A DNA stretch of 64,000 nucleotides from positions 10,742,501 through 10,806,500 of the forward strand of contig NC_087185.1 in assembly GCF_035594125.1 (NCBI RefSeq). The letters run 5' to 3'. Positions within the stretch are counted from its first letter, which is position 1, and each line of letters opens with the position of its first letter. The notes under the pieces are model-generated. The model did no database searches, was not told the origin of the DNA, and worked only from the letters and a program-made list of their open reading frames with translations. This document shows, one piece after another, positions 61,961 through 64,000 of the stretch. A program made the translations under genes and the position numbers. This DNA is from Scylla paramamosain. Lineage: Eukaryota; Arthropoda; Malacostraca; Decapoda; Portunidae.

Positions 61961-64000
61961 TCTTTTGAGTGTTTTTGAGCGTGTTACGCAATAAAGCACT
62001 AAAAGGAAGGGCAATCACATTACATGGGAATAAAACCAAATTTTACCAAGAACTTGCTTTTAAGTGTTTTTGAGCTCCTTACAAACCAAAACGCTAAAAC
62101 GCATGTAAAATACATTTTATGGAGAAACAGAATAATATTACCAAATACATGTATTTTGAGTGTTTTTGATCATGTTACCTATAAAAACGCTTAAATACAT
62201 GCAAAGAACCTTATGTTTGGGAAACGAAAGGACATTACAAGACACGTGTATTATGAGTGTTTTTTTTAAGTTCCTTCAGTACCTAAAAGCTAAAACCCCA
62301 CAAATAAAACTCTTTATTCAGAAAAAAAATAATAAACAAAAAAATTAAAAAATGGGATTTATTTTTTTGTTATTCATCCGAGATGCCAAAATTCAGCCAA
62401 AATTCAGGGAATTTATGTGGAAAAAAGAAAAAAAAGTTAATTATAGCTTTTTTTTCGGATTGTTATGTACCAAACACTAAAGTGCATGCAAAGCCACCTA
62501 TATAGAGATGTTAAACGACTTTACCAGAAACCTGTCTTTTCAGTGTTTTTCAGCATGTTAGGCACCAAAACGATAAATAATATGGAAGTCAGTCAATATG
62601 TGAATCCAAAACAAAATTACTGAAAACGTGTCTTTTCAGTGTTTTACGTAGAAAAACGCTAAAGCGGATGCAAACAAACCTATATTAGGAAATAGAATAA
62701 CATTACCAAAAAGATATATTTTGAGTGTTTTTGAGCTTGTTACCTACAAAAAAATGCAAAAATGGATGTAAAGCACTCTATATTAGGAAACAAAAGGACA
62801 TTACGAGAATCGTGTATAATGAGAATTTTATAGTTTTAAAAGAACCACAAGGCAATAAACGCAAAAAACTCGTGTATATATTTCTTACATACCAAAATGA
62901 TGAAATGCATGTATAACACTTTTAATCGATAAACAGACCTACCTTACCAAATTGTGCTTTTTGAGTGTTTTTTACATTCTTAGTTACGAAAATGCCAAAT
63001 TACATGTGGGGAAAAAATGACATTACGAAAAAAGTGTCTTTTATGGTGTTTTTGAGCGTGATATGCAACAAAGCATTAAAAAGCATAACATGGAAATAAA
63101 ACCAACTTTTACGAAGAACTTGACTGTAAGTGTTTTTTAACTCCTTACATACCAAATCGCTAAAACGCATGCAAAATACCCTTTATGGAGAAACAGAATA
63201 ACATTACCAAAAACATGTATTTTGATTGTTTTTGATCATGTAACCTATAAAAACGCTTAAATATATATAAAGAACCCTATGTGTGTATAAAAAAGAACAT
63301 TACGAAAATTGTGTATTATTAGTGTTTTTAAGTTCCTTAAGTACCAAAAACCTAAAACCCACAAATAACACTCTGTATAGATAGAATTTTTTTTTTTTTT
63401 ATTCATCTTCATAGGTACCGAGATGCCAAAATTCTGGCGAAATTCATTGAGATTTTATAAAAAAAAATCATTATCAAAAAATAATTTTAGCTTTTTTCCG
63501 GAGTTATATACAAAGCTTGAAGTGCATGCAAATCCACCTATATGGGGAAATTACACGACTTTACCAGAAACCTGTCTTTTGAGTGTTTTTCAACAATTTC
63601 AACAATATTACTGAAAACGTGTCTTTTCAGTGATTAACGTAGAAAAACGCTAAAACGGATGTAAACCAACCAATATGAAGAAATAGAATAACATTATCAA
63701 AAAGATATATTTTTATGTGTTTTTGAGCTTGTTACCTACAAAAAATGCAAAAAAGGATGGAATGCATTTTATATTGGCAAAGAAAAGGACATTACAAGAA
63801 ACGTGTATGAGTGTTTTATAGTTTGACAAGAACCACAAAGTAAAAAACTAAAAAACTCGTGTGCATAAAGAAGTTTCTTACATACCAAAAAGCTAAAATT
63901 CATGAATAACACTTTTAATTTTGAAACAGAAATACCTTACTAAATGTGTGTATTAGAAAAGCTTCTTACATACCAAAATGCTGAAACTCATGAATAACAC
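61961..64000 (-). repeat. Decamer satellite, outer right arm to the window end
   Basis: Reverse-orientation decamer satellite pairing with 15,448-17,487. It includes the shortened G monomer near 63,587-63,615 and the broken D monomer near 63,941-63,965 (GTATTAGAAAAGCTTCTTAC). No gene is seen. The window ends inside a D monomer. Confidence 0.9.

Larger units (their letters stand above)
41457..64000 (-). repeat. Right arm of giant inverted repeat (runs off the window)
   Basis: This is the reverse complement of 15,448-39,305, with the same order of LINE, pentamer border, two 8-kb blocks, inverted segment and outer decamer satellite. The last bases of the window still match, so the arm continues beyond 64,000. 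Right-arm-only changes include a lost 165-bp J/A duplicate near 51.7 kb, a 26-bp insertion at 52,697-52,722, a local duplication at 54,856-54,905 and another at 55,433-55,500. Confidence 0.93.

Noticed and set aside
1..64000. Apparent family of related small hydrophobic proteins encoded across the window
   Set aside because: The similarity reflects tandem DNA repeats, appears on both strands and in several frames, and is broken by frame-shifting indels between units.
1..64000. CRISPR-like or phage-like repeat array
   Set aside because: Repeats are contiguous 95-bp monomers in higher-order units without unique spacers, and no prokaryotic genes are present.
1..64000. CENP-B-box-like sites in the TTTCGTTTCCC segments of E and J monomers
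   Set aside because: The essential bases (TTCG, A and CGGG at fixed spacing) do not line up in the monomers examined. Centromere function cannot be claimed on this basis.
15448..64000. Palindrome as a pure assembly or foldback artefact
   Set aside because: The arms differ at about 1-3% of bases, have private indels and an arm-specific 1.1-kb unit, and the centre is asymmetric. An artefact would be expected to be identical and symmetric. Read-level proof is still lacking.

Overview
This window looks like animal nuclear DNA made almost entirely of A+T-rich satellite repeat. It holds no intact gene. Nothing bacterial or viral is visible, and the only protein-coding remains are two copies of one decayed CR1-like LINE retrotransposon. 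That LINE, with its octamer-repeat 3' end, points to a metazoan. The LINE tail reminds me of decapod crustacean elements, but that is a weak recollection.

The satellite is built at several levels. The basic monomer is about 95 bp, with a GTAATGT-like start, a central TTTGCATGC...TTTTAGCGTTTTGGTA core and an AAAAACACTCAAAA end. In the centre (39.58-41.45 kb) five monomer types A-B-C-D-E form a pentamer of about 472 bp. In the flanks the repeat is about 1.11 kb: two diverged pentamers in series (A B C D E then F G H I J, with F-J matching A-E), plus a partial extra D monomer and one AT-rich monomer X. Above that, seven 1.1-kb units form a block of about 8 kb that occurs twice in tandem (21.34-29.29 and 29.29-37.31 kb).

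The dominant feature is a giant inverted repeat. The left arm (15,448-39,305) reappears in reverse complement as the right arm (41,457 to the window end at 64,000), around a 2.15-kb loop. By eye the arms differ at about 1-3% of bases. They share the LINE copy, both 8-kb blocks and a 0.47-kb internal inversion, so those predate the inverted duplication. The right arm runs off the window end; its match to positions 1-15,447 should lie beyond.

Layout: 1-10,560 decamer satellite; 10,560-11,160 scrambled satellite; 11,160-15,447 decamer satellite; 15,448-37,310 decamer satellite of the left arm, including a shared inversion (17,488-17,962) and a left-only extra unit (19,384-20,510); 37,310-37,520 pentamer-type satellite; 37,521-39,570 LINE on the minus strand; 39,580-41,456 pentamer satellite; 41,457-43,231 LINE on the plus strand; 43,232-64,000 satellite in reverse orientation.

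Inferred order of events: pentamer array, decamer formation and amplification, duplication of the 8-kb block, LINE insertion (order relative to the 8-kb duplication unresolved), inverted duplication with a breakpoint inside the LINE, then arm-specific small changes. Such architecture would suit pericentromeric, sex-chromosome or B-chromosome heterochromatin, but the sequence alone does not show the location.
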